Below, piece by piece: positions 53,531-61,881 of a stretch of 64,000 bases of DNA. Every line of letters begins with the position of its first letter. Position 1 is the stretch's first letter. The notes beneath the pieces are model-generated. The model had not been told where the DNA came from, did not search any database, and saw nothing but the letters and a program-made list of their open reading frames with translations. Made by a program: the position numbers and the translations under genes. Source of the stretch: Gluconobacter sp. P1C6_b (lineage in GTDB: Bacteria; Pseudomonadota; Alphaproteobacteria; Acetobacterales; Acetobacteraceae); contig NZ_JACRVU010000008.1 in NCBI RefSeq assembly GCF_018811945.1, positions 62,001-126,000 on the forward strand. Reading direction: 5' to 3'.

Positions 53531-54388
53531 ATGCAGATGGCAGGCAAGCGCCCCGAAACCGCCGAAATCCATGCGACCGCCATCGTCGACCCGCGCGCGC
53601 GCATTGGCGAAAACGTGCGCATTGGCCCCTGGTGCCTGGTCGGTCCCAATGTCACGATCGGTGACGGGGTCTGTCTGCACGCATCCGTTCTCGTGGATGG
53701 CTACACGACCCTGCGTGAAGGCGTGGAAGTCTATCCGTTCGTGACGATCGGTCTGGCGCCGCAGGACCTCAAATATGCTGGCGAGCCGACGCTGTGTGAG
53801 GTCGGGGCCAATACTGTCATCCGTGAAAACGTGACGATTCACCGTGGCACCGCGCAGGGGCATGCCCTGACGCGGATCGGTGCGAACTGCCTGATCATGG
53901 CCAATTCACACGTCGCCCATGACTGCGTCCTCGGTGACCGTGTCATCATCGTCAACAATGTCGTCATGGGAGGCCATGTCGAGATCGACGATGACGCCAA
54001 GATCATGGGCTCGGCCGCGTTGCACCAGTTCGTCCGGATCGGTCGTGGTGCCGTTGTGGGCGGTGTCTGCGGTGTGGAAATGGACGTCATTCCTTACGGA
54101 AGTGTTCTGGGGAATCGTGCCCGTCTGGTCGGGCTGAACTGGATCGGCCTGAAGCGCTCTGGCGTTGGTCCGGAGGAAATGCAGGCCATGCGACGCGCCT
54201 TCCGGACGCTTTATCCGCGTCATGGTGCGACGGAGTCCGTTCTGGAAACCCGGATCGCCGAAGTCCGTCAGGAATACGGACATCTCCCCCGCATCGCCGA
54301 GATGCTGGACTTCATGGAAGCCCCCAGCCGTCGAGGCCTGACCCGCGTTGCGCGTCAGGAAGGACAGTCCGAAACCGAAGGCGCCTGA
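53531..54388 (+). CDS. lpxA: UDP-N-acetylglucosamine acyltransferase
   Basis: A 285-aa trimeric acyltransferase, first step of lipid A synthesis. Hexapeptide repeats fill about 12-190 (IHATAIVDPRARIGENVRIG). The catalytic His lies in MANSHVAHDCVLGD (about 124), and GVCGVEMDVIPYG with the C-terminal helical domain (RAFRTLYP) are typical. Start choice among TTG 53522, ATG 53531 and ATG 53537 is uncertain. It follows fabZ directly. Confidence 0.95.
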   Translation: MQMAGKRPETAEIHATAIVDPRARIGENVRIGPWCLVGPNVTIGDGVCLHASVLVDGYTTLREGVEVYPFVTIGLAPQDLKYAGEPTLCEVGANTVIRENVTIHRGTAQGHALTRIGANCLIMANSHVAHDCVLGDRVIIVNNVVMGGHVEIDDDAKIMGSAALHQFVRIGRGAVVGGVCGVEMDVIPYGSVLGNRARLVGLNWIGLKRSGVGPEEMQAMRRAFRTLYPRHGATESVLETRIAEVRQEYGHLPRIAEMLDFMEAPSRRGLTRVARQEGQSETEGA

Positions 54389-54390
54389 TC

Positions 54391-55233
54391 GTGGGGGAAC
54401 GCGGTTGCATCGGCATTCTGGCAGGCTCGGGACCGCTTCCCGCGCAGGTCGCCGCAGCAGCTATCGCCAAGGGGCGCAAGGTTTTCGTCATCGGGTTCCG
54501 GGATTTTGCCGATCGCTCACTTCTCGAACCTTACCCGCATGAAATCATCCGCCTTGCCGCTGCCGGTGACATTCTTGGCGCTCTCAAACGGAACAACTGC
54601 CGCGAACTGGTTCTGATCGGGCCGGTGCGTCGTCCCGCCTGGCGTGATCTACGTCCCGATGCCGAAGGCGCGCGTATCCTGGCCAGGCTGGGCCGTGCCA
54701 TCTTCTCGGGCGATGACGGACTGCTCGGAGCTGTCGTCCGTGTCCTCGGTGAGGAGGGTTTCCATGTGCGCGGCGCCCACGAGTTTCTCGAACATGCCAC
54801 CGGCCGCTCTGGAACCCTTGGCCGCGTCCTTCCCGACGCCCAGGCCAAACAGGATATTGCCCGTGGTGTCGAGGTGCTGAAAGTGATGGCGGCCCTGGAT
54901 ATTGGTCAGGGCTGCGTTGTCCAGAACGGTCTCGTGCTGGCTGTGGAGGCTCTGGAAGGGACGGATGCGATGCTGGGGCGCTGTGGGCGGCTCATGCAGG
55001 CGGGAAGTGGTGGCGTTCTGGTAAAAATGCCCAAGACGGGGCAGGACCTTCGGGCGGACATGCCGACGATCGGTCCGGAGACGCTGGAGAATGCGGCCCG
55101 GAACGGATTGCGGGGCGTTGCGTTCCAGCCCGGAGTGACCCTCATGACGGACCCTGCTGGCTGTGTGAAGCTGGCAGATCGTTATGGGCTGTTTCTGTAT
55201 GGGCTGACGCCGGAAGATCTGAAGGATAAGTGA
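54391..55233 (+). CDS. lpxI: UDP-2,3-diacylglucosamine hydrolase LpxI
   Basis: A 280-aa DUF1009 protein. LpxI replaces LpxH in alphaproteobacteria for the fourth lipid A step, forming lipid X and UMP. Marks are IGILAGSGPLPAQVA at the start, LVLIGPVRRPAW, QGCVVQNGLVLAVEALEGTD (about 173-192) and LVKMPKTGQDLRADMPTIGP. The start is GTG, two bases after lpxA. The lpxB gene that usually comes next is missing and gloA follows with a one-base overlap. Confidence 0.94.
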   Translation: MGERGCIGILAGSGPLPAQVAAAAIAKGRKVFVIGFRDFADRSLLEPYPHEIIRLAAAGDILGALKRNNCRELVLIGPVRRPAWRDLRPDAEGARILARLGRAIFSGDDGLLGAVVRVLGEEGFHVRGAHEFLEHATGRSGTLGRVLPDAQAKQDIARGVEVLKVMAALDIGQGCVVQNGLVLAVEALEGTDAMLGRCGRLMQAGSGGVLVKMPKTGQDLRADMPTIGPETLENAARNGLRGVAFQPGVTLMTDPAGCVKLADRYGLFLYGLTPEDLKDK

Positions 55234-55622
55234 TGAGCACGTTTCTGCATACGATGGTGAGAATCCGGGATATCGACCGGAGTCTGGCGTTCTACAAGCT
55301 GCTGGGGATGAAGGAACTTCGTCGTAAGGAAGTGCGCGAGGGGCGTTATACGCTTGTTTTCATCGGATTCGATGACAACGAACACGGGCAGGCCGAGATT
55401 GAACTGACCTATAACTGGGATCAGGAAACCGACTATGAGGTCGGCACCGGTTTCGGGCATTTCGCAATTGGCGTGCCGGATGTGGCCGCTCTTGTGGAGA
55501 CGGTTCGCAGCGGAGGCGGCAAGGTGACACGTGAGGCCGGTCCGCTGAAATTCGGAACGATCATCATTGCCTTCGTCGAGGACCCCGACGGCTACAAGAT
55601 CGAGCTTATCGAGAAGAAGTAA
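55233..55622 (+). CDS. gloA: Lactoylglutathione lyase (glyoxalase I)
   Basis: A 129-aa metalloenzyme that isomerises the methylglyoxal-glutathione adduct. It begins LHTMVRIRDIDRSLAFYKLL with the His ligand. Glu in IELTYNWD, His in GFGHFAIGVPD and Glu in DPDGYKIELIE complete the metal site. Length is typical of the small Ni/Zn form. AAGGAT precedes the ATG at 55233. Its 3' end overlaps the convergent H-box gene by 17 bases. Confidence 0.94.
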   Translation: MSTFLHTMVRIRDIDRSLAFYKLLGMKELRRKEVREGRYTLVFIGFDDNEHGQAEIELTYNWDQETDYEVGTGFGHFAIGVPDVAALVETVRSGGGKVTREAGPLKFGTIIIAFVEDPDGYKIELIEKK

Positions 55623-55854
55623 AGTTTTTCAGCAGCTTCAGGGCATTTTCCAGCGCATCGACGATCGTCTTTGCGTTCTGCTGGACCGCCTTGTCCCTGT
55701 GCGTGCCGAGAATGTCGGCACAGAGCAGGGCAGGGGCGAGCGCGTTGCGCATGTCGTGGCGGAAGGTCGCGACGTCCTGGGCGGGGTTGCTGGCGGGTAG
55801 AGTATTGCTGGACTCGGGCATGGGCTGAAGTTCCTGTAGGTCTGGCATTGACAT
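55606..55854 (-). CDS. Stand-alone histidine-kinase-like H-box protein
   Basis: A reading frame of up to 82 aa. After a disordered start, FRHDMRNALAPALLCADIL (residues about 32-50) matches the H-box of histidine-kinase dimerisation helices, with His33 followed by Asp and the conserved Arg-Asn. The rest (VDALENALKLLKNF) is a second amphipathic helix, so the protein is a bare two-helix DHp hairpin with no ATPase domain. AGGA upstream favours a shorter start at 55821 (71 aa). It lies opposite the gloA end and the rpmH promoter. A phosphotransfer or antagonist role is inferred; function unknown. Confidence 0.55.
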   Translation of the reverse strand: MSMPDLQELQPMPESSNTLPASNPAQDVATFRHDMRNALAPALLCADILGTHRDKAVQQNAKTIVDALENALKLLKNFTSSR

Positions 55855-55876
55855 GAGGGGCCTGCGTGCTTACAAG
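55848..55876 (+). promoter_or_regulatory. Promoter of rpmH
   Basis: A perfect TTGACA (55848-55853) and TACAAG (55871-55876, four of six) stand exactly 17 bases apart. Transcription would begin near 55883, giving a leader of about 85 bases with GC-rich hairpins such as GGGCG/CGCCC. The -35 overlaps the first codons of the H-box gene on the other strand. Confidence 0.65.
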
Positions 55877-55967
55877 CCCGGGTCTCAATCACCGGGCGTT
55901 TCGTGCGCCCGATCGACGCGGATGTCCAGCAGTTGAGGCGTCCGCCTGGTTTTTAAGGATCAACGTC

Positions 55968-56102
55968 ATGAAGCGCACGTATCAACCCTCCAAGCTGGTT
56001 CGCAAGCGTCGTCACGGTTTCCGTACGCGTAGCGAGACTGTCGGCGGCCGCCGCGTACTGGCCAACCGTCGCTCCAAGGGCCGCAAGAAGCTCTCCGCCT
56101 GA
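55968..56102 (+). CDS. rpmH: 50S ribosomal protein L34
   Basis: A 44-aa, highly basic large-subunit protein. [20 protein letters not shown] and [12 protein letters not shown] are essentially the family consensus. AAGGATC sets the start at 55968. It opens the conserved rpmH-rnpA-yidD-yidC cluster. Confidence 0.98.
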   Translation: MKRTYQPSKLVRKRRHGFRTRSETVGGRRVLANRRSKGRKKLSA

Positions 56103-56178
56103 GTTTGACCCGATCGGCACGATCCATACAACAGGCCACACTCCGCGCCGTTTAAAAAAACGGCCGCAGTTTCTGCGT

Positions 56179-56526
56179 GTGGCCGGGAAGGGGCGCAAAG
56201 TCGCCACTCCCGGTATGGTCGTGCAGATCCTGCCGGATGACACAGCGACCGAAACCCGCGTCGGTTTCACGGTCACGAAAAAAGTCGGTAATTCTGTCAT
56301 CCGTAACCGCACCCGCCGTCGCCTCCGCGAGGCCCTGCGTCTCGTTGCGCGGGAAGACGGTCTGCCTTCCGGCGATTTCGTCCTCATCGGACGGGATAAG
56401 ACCCGGGGGCGCGATTTTTCCCTTCTCAAGGATGATCTGCGTCAGGCCCTTCGCAAGGGGCTGGACGTCAATTTCCGGGAAAACCCCCGCGGGCCGTCCG
56501 GCAAAGGCCGGGACCGGGCGAAATGA
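56179..56526 (+). CDS. rnpA: Ribonuclease P protein component; start unresolved
   Basis: RnpA, the protein cofactor of RNase P, which matures tRNA 5' ends. The RNR motif is [13 protein letters not shown], and [12 protein letters not shown] and [18 protein letters not shown] are typical. The given GTG is the only standard start in frame, yet the conserved N-terminal helix [12 protein letters not shown] is encoded just upstream (from about 56146). That frame is open back to 55972, across all of rpmH, without an ATG, GTG or TTG. ATC codons at 56113 or 56122 are possible starts. The hairpin GCCGTTT/AAACGGC (56147-56164) lies there. The end overlaps yidD as ATGA. Confidence 0.85.
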   Translation: MAGKGRKVATPGMVVQILPDDTATETRVGFTVTKKVGNSVIRNRTRRRLREALRLVAREDGLPSGDFVLIGRDKTRGRDFSLLKDDLRQALRKGLDVNFRENPRGPSGKGRDRAK

Positions 56527-56774
56527 TCGCGTCCATGATCAGGGAAGCCGTTACGGCCCTGATGCTCTCGCTTATCGACGCCTACAAGCTTTTCATCAGC
56601 CCGTTCATCGGCAAGAACTGCCGGTTCGATCCGACATGCAGCACCTATGCGCTGACGGTCATTCGTGAGCATGGGCCTGTGCGTGGAGGATGGCTTGCAC
56701 TACGCAGGATCGGGCGCTGTCATCCTTGGGCAGAAGGGGGTGTAGACCTGCCTCCGAAGCCACACCGGCATTAA
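56523..56774 (+). CDS. yidD: Membrane protein insertion efficiency factor YidD
   Basis: An 83-aa inner-face membrane-associated protein that assists YidC/Sec insertion. The signature is [20 protein letters not shown] (residues 24-43) with its conserved cysteines, and [13 protein letters not shown] near the C-terminus. It overlaps rnpA by four bases and precedes yidC, the conserved order. Confidence 0.94.
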   Translation: MIASMIREAVTALMLSLIDAYKLFISPFIGKNCRFDPTCSTYALTVIREHGPVRGGWLALRRIGRCHPWAEGGVDLPPKPHRH

Positions 56775-56864
56775 AAAAGCCCTCCGCCTATTGTTTTGAA
56801 TGCGGTTTTCGGCCACTTGAGGCGCAAGCCCTATTCAGTGAGACGAAAGACCGGCATCCGCCCG

Positions 56865-58592
56865 ATGGACACCAAACGCATTATTGCGGCCACACTTCTC
56901 TCGGCCCTTATCCTGATCGGTTTCGACTATTTCATGCCGAAGCCCCATCAGGACGATCCCCATCCCGTCACGCATGCGCCTGCAGCGCAGGTTCAGAACA
57001 GCGCGCCGACACCGGCTGCGCCATCTGCCGAAGCTGCTGCTGAAACGCAGGCGACTGCGCGGCGCATTCCGGTGGCAGGGCCGGACGTGCAGGGCTCCCT
57101 TAACCTGAAGGGCGCGGTGCTGGATGACCTGATTCTCACGAAATATCGCGAGACCCTGGCCAAGGACAGCCCGCTGGTGCGGCTGCTGGACAAGGCGGGA
57201 AGTGCGCATCCCACGTTCGTCGTGATCGGCTGGACGAATGCTCCGGGCTCCAATGCCCGTCTGCCGGACCTGAATACGGTCTGGGAGAGCTCCGACGAGA
57301 CGCTGACGCCGGACCATCCGGTGACGCTGCACTGGGATAACGGGCAGGGGCTGGTGTTCTCCATCCAGATTGGCCTGGACGAGCACTACATGTTTGCCGT
57401 GAGCCAGACGGTCGAGAACCATTCGGGTCAGCCGGTGGCTTTGGTGCCGTTCGAGCGCGTGCAGCGGGACTATGATGCACCGGAAGGGGCTTTCACGGCG
57501 CATGAAGGTCCGATCGCCGTCATTGGTGGCCGGATGCAGGATGAAAGCTACAAGAACCTGCGAAAGGGTGCTGACCATCCGGATCACGTGTCCTGGTCGT
57601 CCACGGGTACGAATGGCTGGGATGGCATCAGCGACAAGTTCTGGCTGACGGCCGTGGCCCCTGCGGATGGCACGCCGGTTGCGGCGAGCTTCGCTTACGT
57701 TCCCGGAGCGCCGGGGTCGTATCAGGTGGGCATGTCCACCCAGAACGCCCAGCAGATCATGCCGAACGGTTCCATCACTGAGAAGAGCCATGTCTTTGCG
57801 GGTGCGAAGGTTGTCAGTCTGTTGCAGGGCTATAGCAAACAGCTCGGGATCCCTGATCTGGACAAGGCGATCGACTTCGGGTGGTTCAGCTTCCTGACCC
57901 GTCCGCTGCTGACGCTGCTGCACTGGCTGTATCTGCATCTGGGTAATTTTGGCCTCGCGCTGATGGCGCTGACGCTGATCGTCAAGATCATTCTCTTCCC
58001 GCTGGCCTCCAAGGCTGCCCAGTCCTCGGCGCGGATGCGTCTGCTGGCACCGAAGGTCAAGGAGATCCGGGAGAAGAACAAGGACGATCCGATGGCCATG
58101 AACCAGAAGGTCATGGCGCTGTATCGTGAAGAGAAAGTGAGTCCGGCGAGCGGCTGTCTGCCGATGCTGATCCAGGCGCCGATATTCTTCTGTCTGTACA
58201 AGATCCTGAACATCAGCATCGATGCGCGTCATGCGCCGTTCTTTGGCTGGATCCATGATCTGTCGATGCCGGACCCGACGAACGTGTTCAATCTGTTCGG
58301 GCTTCTGCCGTTCGATCCGACGCATTACTCCTCGTTCCTGCATGTCAGCATCTGGGGTACGGCACTGGGTTTGACGTTCTGGCTGCTGCAACGCCAGACC
58401 AGTTCGACGGCGAGCCTTGATCCGGCGCAGGCACGGATGATGCAGTTCATGCCGCTGGTCTATGTGTTCTTCATGTCCGGCTTCCCGGCCAGTCTTCTGG
58501 TTTATTACACCTGGAACAACCTGCTGACGGTCGCACAGCAGGTGTTCATCCAGCGCCGGACGGGCCTGCCCGTTCCGGTGTCGCGGACCTGA
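56865..58592 (+). CDS. yidC: Membrane protein insertase YidC
   Basis: A 575-aa inner-membrane insertase. An N-terminal helix (IIAATLLSALILIGFDYF) is followed by a large periplasmic domain (about 55-340) and the conserved five-helix core (about 350-570), with GLALMALTLIVKIILFPL, the cytoplasmic loop KVKEIREKNKDDPMAMNQ, and SPASGCLPMLIQAPIFFCLY. The start at 56865 gives the usual MDTKR beginning; an in-frame TTG at 56796 is upstream. Confidence 0.96.
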   Translation: MDTKRIIAATLLSALILIGFDYFMPKPHQDDPHPVTHAPAAQVQNSAPTPAAPSAEAAAETQATARRIPVAGPDVQGSLNLKGAVLDDLILTKYRETLAKDSPLVRLLDKAGSAHPTFVVIGWTNAPGSNARLPDLNTVWESSDETLTPDHPVTLHWDNGQGLVFSIQIGLDEHYMFAVSQTVENHSGQPVALVPFERVQRDYDAPEGAFTAHEGPIAVIGGRMQDESYKNLRKGADHPDHVSWSSTGTNGWDGISDKFWLTAVAPADGTPVAASFAYVPGAPGSYQVGMSTQNAQQIMPNGSITEKSHVFAGAKVVSLLQGYSKQLGIPDLDKAIDFGWFSFLTRPLLTLLHWLYLHLGNFGLALMALTLIVKIILFPLASKAAQSSARMRLLAPKVKEIREKNKDDPMAMNQKVMALYREEKVSPASGCLPMLIQAPIFFCLYKILNISIDARHAPFFGWIHDLSMPDPTNVFNLFGLLPFDPTHYSSFLHVSIWGTALGLTFWLLQRQTSSTASLDPAQARMMQFMPLVYVFFMSGFPASLLVYYTWNNLLTVAQQVFIQRRTGLPVPVSRT

Positions 58593-58606
58593 GATCTGGC
58601 AGAGGC

Positions 58607-59290
58607 ATGATGAAAGAAATTCCGGGGCCGCCGACCGAGGCCCAGATCGAGGACGGGCGGCTTCTGTTCGCGGGAGAATGTGAGTTCTTCTTCGGCTCGC
58701 AGAAGATCGACCAGCTTCCGCCTGTCGGCCGGCCGGAAGTGGCGTTTGCCGGCCGGTCCAATGTTGGTAAATCGAGCATCATCAATGCGCTGACGGGGCG
58801 TCGTGCGCTGGCGCGGGCATCGTCCGAGCCGGGCCGGACCAAGCAGCTCAACTTCTTCAATCTGGCTGACCGGCTGTCTCTCGTGGACATGCCAGGTTAC
58901 GGGTTCGCCAAGGCGGCGAAGTCGGTCAAGGAAGACTGGCAGGACATGATGTTCTCCTATCTTCGTGGCCGGACGACGCTGGAGCGGGTTATCCTGCTTC
59001 TGGATGCGCGGATTGAGCTCAAGGCTTCGGACAAGGATGTCATGGAACTGCTGGATCGTGCGGCGGTGGTGTTCCAGATCGTGCTGACCAAGTGCGATCA
59101 GGTGAAGCCGAAGGCGCTTGCGGCAAAGATTGCCGAAGTCGAGGCACTGGCGCTCAAGCACGCCGCCGCCTATCCGCGCATCATTGCCACCAGCAGCGAG
59201 ACCGGTTTCGGGATTGAGGATCTGCGGGCTGAAATTGCCCGTTTTGCCGTGCCACTCCAGACGTCAGGGGAAGGACAGTCCGGATCATGA
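58607..59290 (+). CDS. engB: Ribosome biogenesis GTP-binding protein YihA/YsxC/EngB
   Basis: A 227-aa GTPase for 50S assembly. G1 is [15 protein letters not shown] (about 48-62), the switch region has [13 protein letters not shown]3 is DMPGYGFA, G4 is TKCDQV and G5 is ATSSETG. Two ATG codons start it. It is 14 bases after yidC and overlaps argB by four bases. Confidence 0.95.
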   Translation: MMKEIPGPPTEAQIEDGRLLFAGECEFFFGSQKIDQLPPVGRPEVAFAGRSNVGKSSIINALTGRRALARASSEPGRTKQLNFFNLADRLSLVDMPGYGFAKAAKSVKEDWQDMMFSYLRGRTTLERVILLLDARIELKASDKDVMELLDRAAVVFQIVLTKCDQVKPKALAAKIAEVEALALKHAAAYPRIIATSSETGFGIEDLRAEIARFAVPLQTSGEGQSGS

Positions 59291-60246
59291 CCAGTAAGAC
59301 CCCCATTGAAAACCGCAGCCGGACGCACAGCGACAAGCTGCCGGACGTGGCGCCTATCGTGAATGCAGAGGAAGCGCAGCAGCAGGCTGCCATCCTGTCC
59401 AGCGCACTGCCGTTCCTGCGGCGCTATGCCGGGGACACGATTGTCGTCAAATATGGCGGTCACGCCATGGGCGAGGGCAAGCTGGCCCATGCGTTCGGCT
59501 ATGACATTTCCCTGCTCAAACTGGTCGGAATCAATCCGATCGTTGTGCATGGTGGCGGACCGCAAATCAGCGCGATGCTGGACCGCCTGAAGATCCGTTC
59601 GGAGTTCGTCGACGGACTGCGGGTGACGGACAAGTCGATGGTCGATGTGATCGAGATGGTCCTGTCGGGCAGCGTCAACAAGCAGGTGGCGCAGTTGATC
59701 AACCGGGCCGGAGCACTGGCGGTCGGAATTTCCGGCAAGGATGGCGGCCTGATCCAGGCACGCCGTCTGACGCGCACCAGGCGTGATCCGGATAGTGAGA
59801 TCGAGAAGGTCATCGATCTTGGATTTGTCGGACAGCCGGAAAAGATCGATCCGCGGGTGCTGTATGCGCTGCTCGGTGCGGGACTGATCCCCGTGATCGC
59901 CCCTGTGGGTGTCGGCGAGGACGGCGAGACCTACAACATCAACGCTGACACTGCGGCAGGCGCGATTGCCGGTGCAGTGCATGCCTCGCGCCTGCTGATG
60001 CTGACGGATGTTCCAGGTGTGCTCGACGAGAACGGCAAGCTCATTGAAGAGCTGAGCGCGGAAGAAGCCATGCGCCGGATTGCAGATGGGTCGATTTCGG
60101 GTGGTATGATCCCCAAAGTCGAGACTTGTCTTGAAGCCGTCCGCAAGGGCGCGAAAGCCGCCGTCATTCTGGACGGGCGTGTGCCGCATAGCTGCCTGCT
60201 GGAGCTGTTCACACGGGCCGGACCGGGGACGCTTATCAAAGCGTAA
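59287..60246 (+). CDS. argB: Acetylglutamate kinase
   Basis: A 319-aa amino-acid kinase, second step of arginine synthesis. Marks are [10 protein letters not shown] (about 54-63), [10 protein letters not shown] (about 88-97), the Arg-containing glutamate site, and [15 protein letters not shown] (about 238-252). The first 30 residues are an N-terminal helix region, which in arginine-sensitive enzymes forms the hexamer and feedback site. It closes the rpmH-yidC-engB cluster and is followed by a terminator. Confidence 0.95.
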   Translation: MTSKTPIENRSRTHSDKLPDVAPIVNAEEAQQQAAILSSALPFLRRYAGDTIVVKYGGHAMGEGKLAHAFGYDISLLKLVGINPIVVHGGGPQISAMLDRLKIRSEFVDGLRVTDKSMVDVIEMVLSGSVNKQVAQLINRAGALAVGISGKDGGLIQARRLTRTRRDPDSEIEKVIDLGFVGQPEKIDPRVLYALLGAGLIPVIAPVGVGEDGETYNINADTAAGAIAGAVHASRLLMLTDVPGVLDENGKLIEELSAEEAMRRIADGSISGGMIPKVETCLEAVRKGAKAAVILDGRVPHSCLLELFTRAGPGTLIKA

Positions 60247-60273
60247 ACGACTGGCAGCAGGACTGGACCGGGA

Positions 60274-61689
60274 TTATGGCGCTTCGTGTGAGAAGCGCCA
60301 TTTCCTGTTTTCGGCCACTCCTTCCTGAAGGGCCTGCATGCCACGTTCGAGCAGGCTCTCGGGGTTTTCCTCGGCATTGGCTTCGCGAGAGACAAGCCCC
60401 AGCTGAAGCGGCAGGTGGACCGGCGGATCGATCAGGATGGGAATGCCATGGGCCGTCATGCGCTCGGCGCGCTCGGCTGCGGCAAAGCGGTCCCCGCCAT
60501 CCATCCAGAGCCCGAACGTGTTGTTGCTGATCCGGCCGATGGCATCTGTCGGACGAATGGCTTTTCGTAGAAGGGCCACGCACTGACGCAGAGCTTCCTC
60601 GCCAGCCTCGAAGCCCCGGGTCTTTGAAAGCTCTGTCAGGCCAGGCACCCGGGCGATGATCAGGGTTGCGGCCATCGCTTCCTGATCCAGCCGGCGGCTG
60701 CGGCGCTCGATTTCCGATTTCAGGCCGTTCCAGTTCAGAAGGTTCGACGCGATGTCGTAGTCGGAATCCGTCAGGATCCGGCGGTGGATGCTGTCCAGTT
60801 CCCAGAATCCGGCCAGCAGGGAGCAGACCGTCTCGCAGAGCTGCTGGTCCTGCGCGGACCAGGGCTCGGAGCGCCAGACAACGAGGCAGAGCTGTCTGAG
60901 GCTGCGGATATTTTCGCGGCAGATCATGACATGGCTGCCGCCGGTTCTGAACAGCTCCGTGCCAGTCCGGGGCGCGGGCGTCGACAAGACGGACTGGATG
61001 TCCGCAGGCAGGGCGGATGATGTGAACAGAAAGGTCTTCGGAGCCGAGGTGTCCAGCAATGCGCCTTCTGCGGCAAGGGGAGCGAGCAGGGTGTCCATTG
61101 CCGCTGCAGACGCCAGCCTGGGAACGATGGCCTTGCGGAGTGCGGTGGTGATGGCGGCAAGGATTGTGATCCCCGCGGTGTCGGAATGCCCACTGGTGGC
61201 ATGGGCGGGGTCGGGCCGGGGAGCAGAATCTTTTTCGGCCGGGGGCGACATGACGGCGGTGGTTCCGGGCAGCGTCTGTGAGAGCGCCTTGAGGGTGCCG
61301 CGTGTTCCGGTACTCCGGCCTTCGCTGTCCTGAAAAGGGCAGGAGGAGAGGATGAGGGTCAGAGGCTCGCCCTGCGGGCTCGTAATCTGGACAGGCGTGC
61401 CGGCATGGGGCTGAAGGACGTTCACGGTGTCGCACAGCGCGCTGAACGGGCGGCCGATCAGGGGCGTCGTGGGCTGTCCAAGCCATGTTTCGGGGGAAAT
61501 CAGGATGATTCGGCCCCGGCTGTCGGTCTCGAAGACCAGATCCACCGCCTGATAGAGCAGGGAGCGCCAGCGTTCACGGCTTTCGAGAGTTGACGCCAGC
61601 ATGTTCCGCAGGTTCTGCGGGGTCCTGTCCGGGGATGGATTGTTCATGAACTGGGAGAACAAGGAACGCATATCAGGCAAGGGTGACAT
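60274..61689 (-). CDS. PAS protein with degenerate GGDEF domain
   Basis: A 471-aa cytoplasmic protein without membrane helices. A PAS-like domain (about 43-130, LVFETDSRGRIILIS) is followed by a Pro/Ser linker, a GAF-like region (about 170-310) and a GGDEF fold (about 325-445). The active-site loop reads GRISNNTFGLW, so GGDEF is replaced by SNNTF (388-392), and the usual LTGLxNR motif is also lost (NLLNWNGL). It cannot make c-di-GMP by the known mechanism. It may sense a ligand or bind a partner. It is a single-gene unit, convergent with argB. A 416-aa ORF in another frame is a shadow. Confidence 0.8.
   Translation of the reverse strand: MSPLPDMRSLFSQFMNNPSPDRTPQNLRNMLASTLESRERWRSLLYQAVDLVFETDSRGRIILISPETWLGQPTTPLIGRPFSALCDTVNVLQPHAGTPVQITSPQGEPLTLILSSCPFQDSEGRSTGTRGTLKALSQTLPGTTAVMSPPAEKDSAPRPDPAHATSGHSDTAGITILAAITTALRKAIVPRLASAAAMDTLLAPLAAEGALLDTSAPKTFLFTSSALPADIQSVLSTPAPRTGTELFRTGGSHVMICRENIRSLRQLCLVVWRSEPWSAQDQQLCETVCSLLAGFWELDSIHRRILTDSDYDIASNLLNWNGLKSEIERRSRRLDQEAMAATLIIARVPGLTELSKTRGFEAGEEALRQCVALLRKAIRPTDAIGRISNNTFGLWMDGGDRFAAAERAERMTAHGIPILIDPPVHLPLQLGLVSREANAEENPESLLERGMQALQEGVAENRKWRFSHEAP
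60276..60311 (+). terminator. Terminator of argB
   Basis: ATGGCGCTTC (60276-60285) and GAAGCGCCAT (60292-60301) form a perfect 10-bp stem with a 6-base loop, then TTCCTGTTTT. The stem is at the same time the last codons of the convergent PAS/GGDEF-like gene. Confidence 0.75.
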
Positions 61690-61881
61690 ATCCCGCAGAG
61701 AGCTCTCGGTCGGGCCAGTCAGTCAAAGCCCCCGGTTTTCATAAGCGTGATTGGTTAAGAAGTCATTAACTATGCCGGAGCACGGGCAGAGGGGCCGTCA
61801 GGAGTAAAGATCCGTTGACAGGAAACCCCCGGAACCGCATGGTCCGGCGGATTTCTGCTTCTTTTTTACCGGACCGACCTG
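61690..61881 (+). promoter_or_regulatory. Upstream region of dapD
   Basis: A consensus TTGACA at 61815-61820 is the clearest promoter element, but the expected -10 (CATGGT, 61838-61843) is poor. GGTCCGG (61841-61847) can pair with CCGGACC (61869-61875) just before the start codon, which could hide the ribosome site. The same region must also serve the divergent PAS/GGDEF-like gene. Confidence 0.3.

Noticed and set aside
56105-56160. Programmed frameshift at the A7 run as a way to start rnpA from TTG 56105
   Set aside because: That frame reaches TAA at 56153 before the slippery run is fully used, and adding or removing one A does not give a usable start; a non-standard start codon is simpler.
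60236-61486. A 416-aa minus-strand frame overlapping the PAS/GGDEF-like gene
   Set aside because: Pro/Arg/His-rich composition without domains; the other frame has clear PAS and GGDEF folds.
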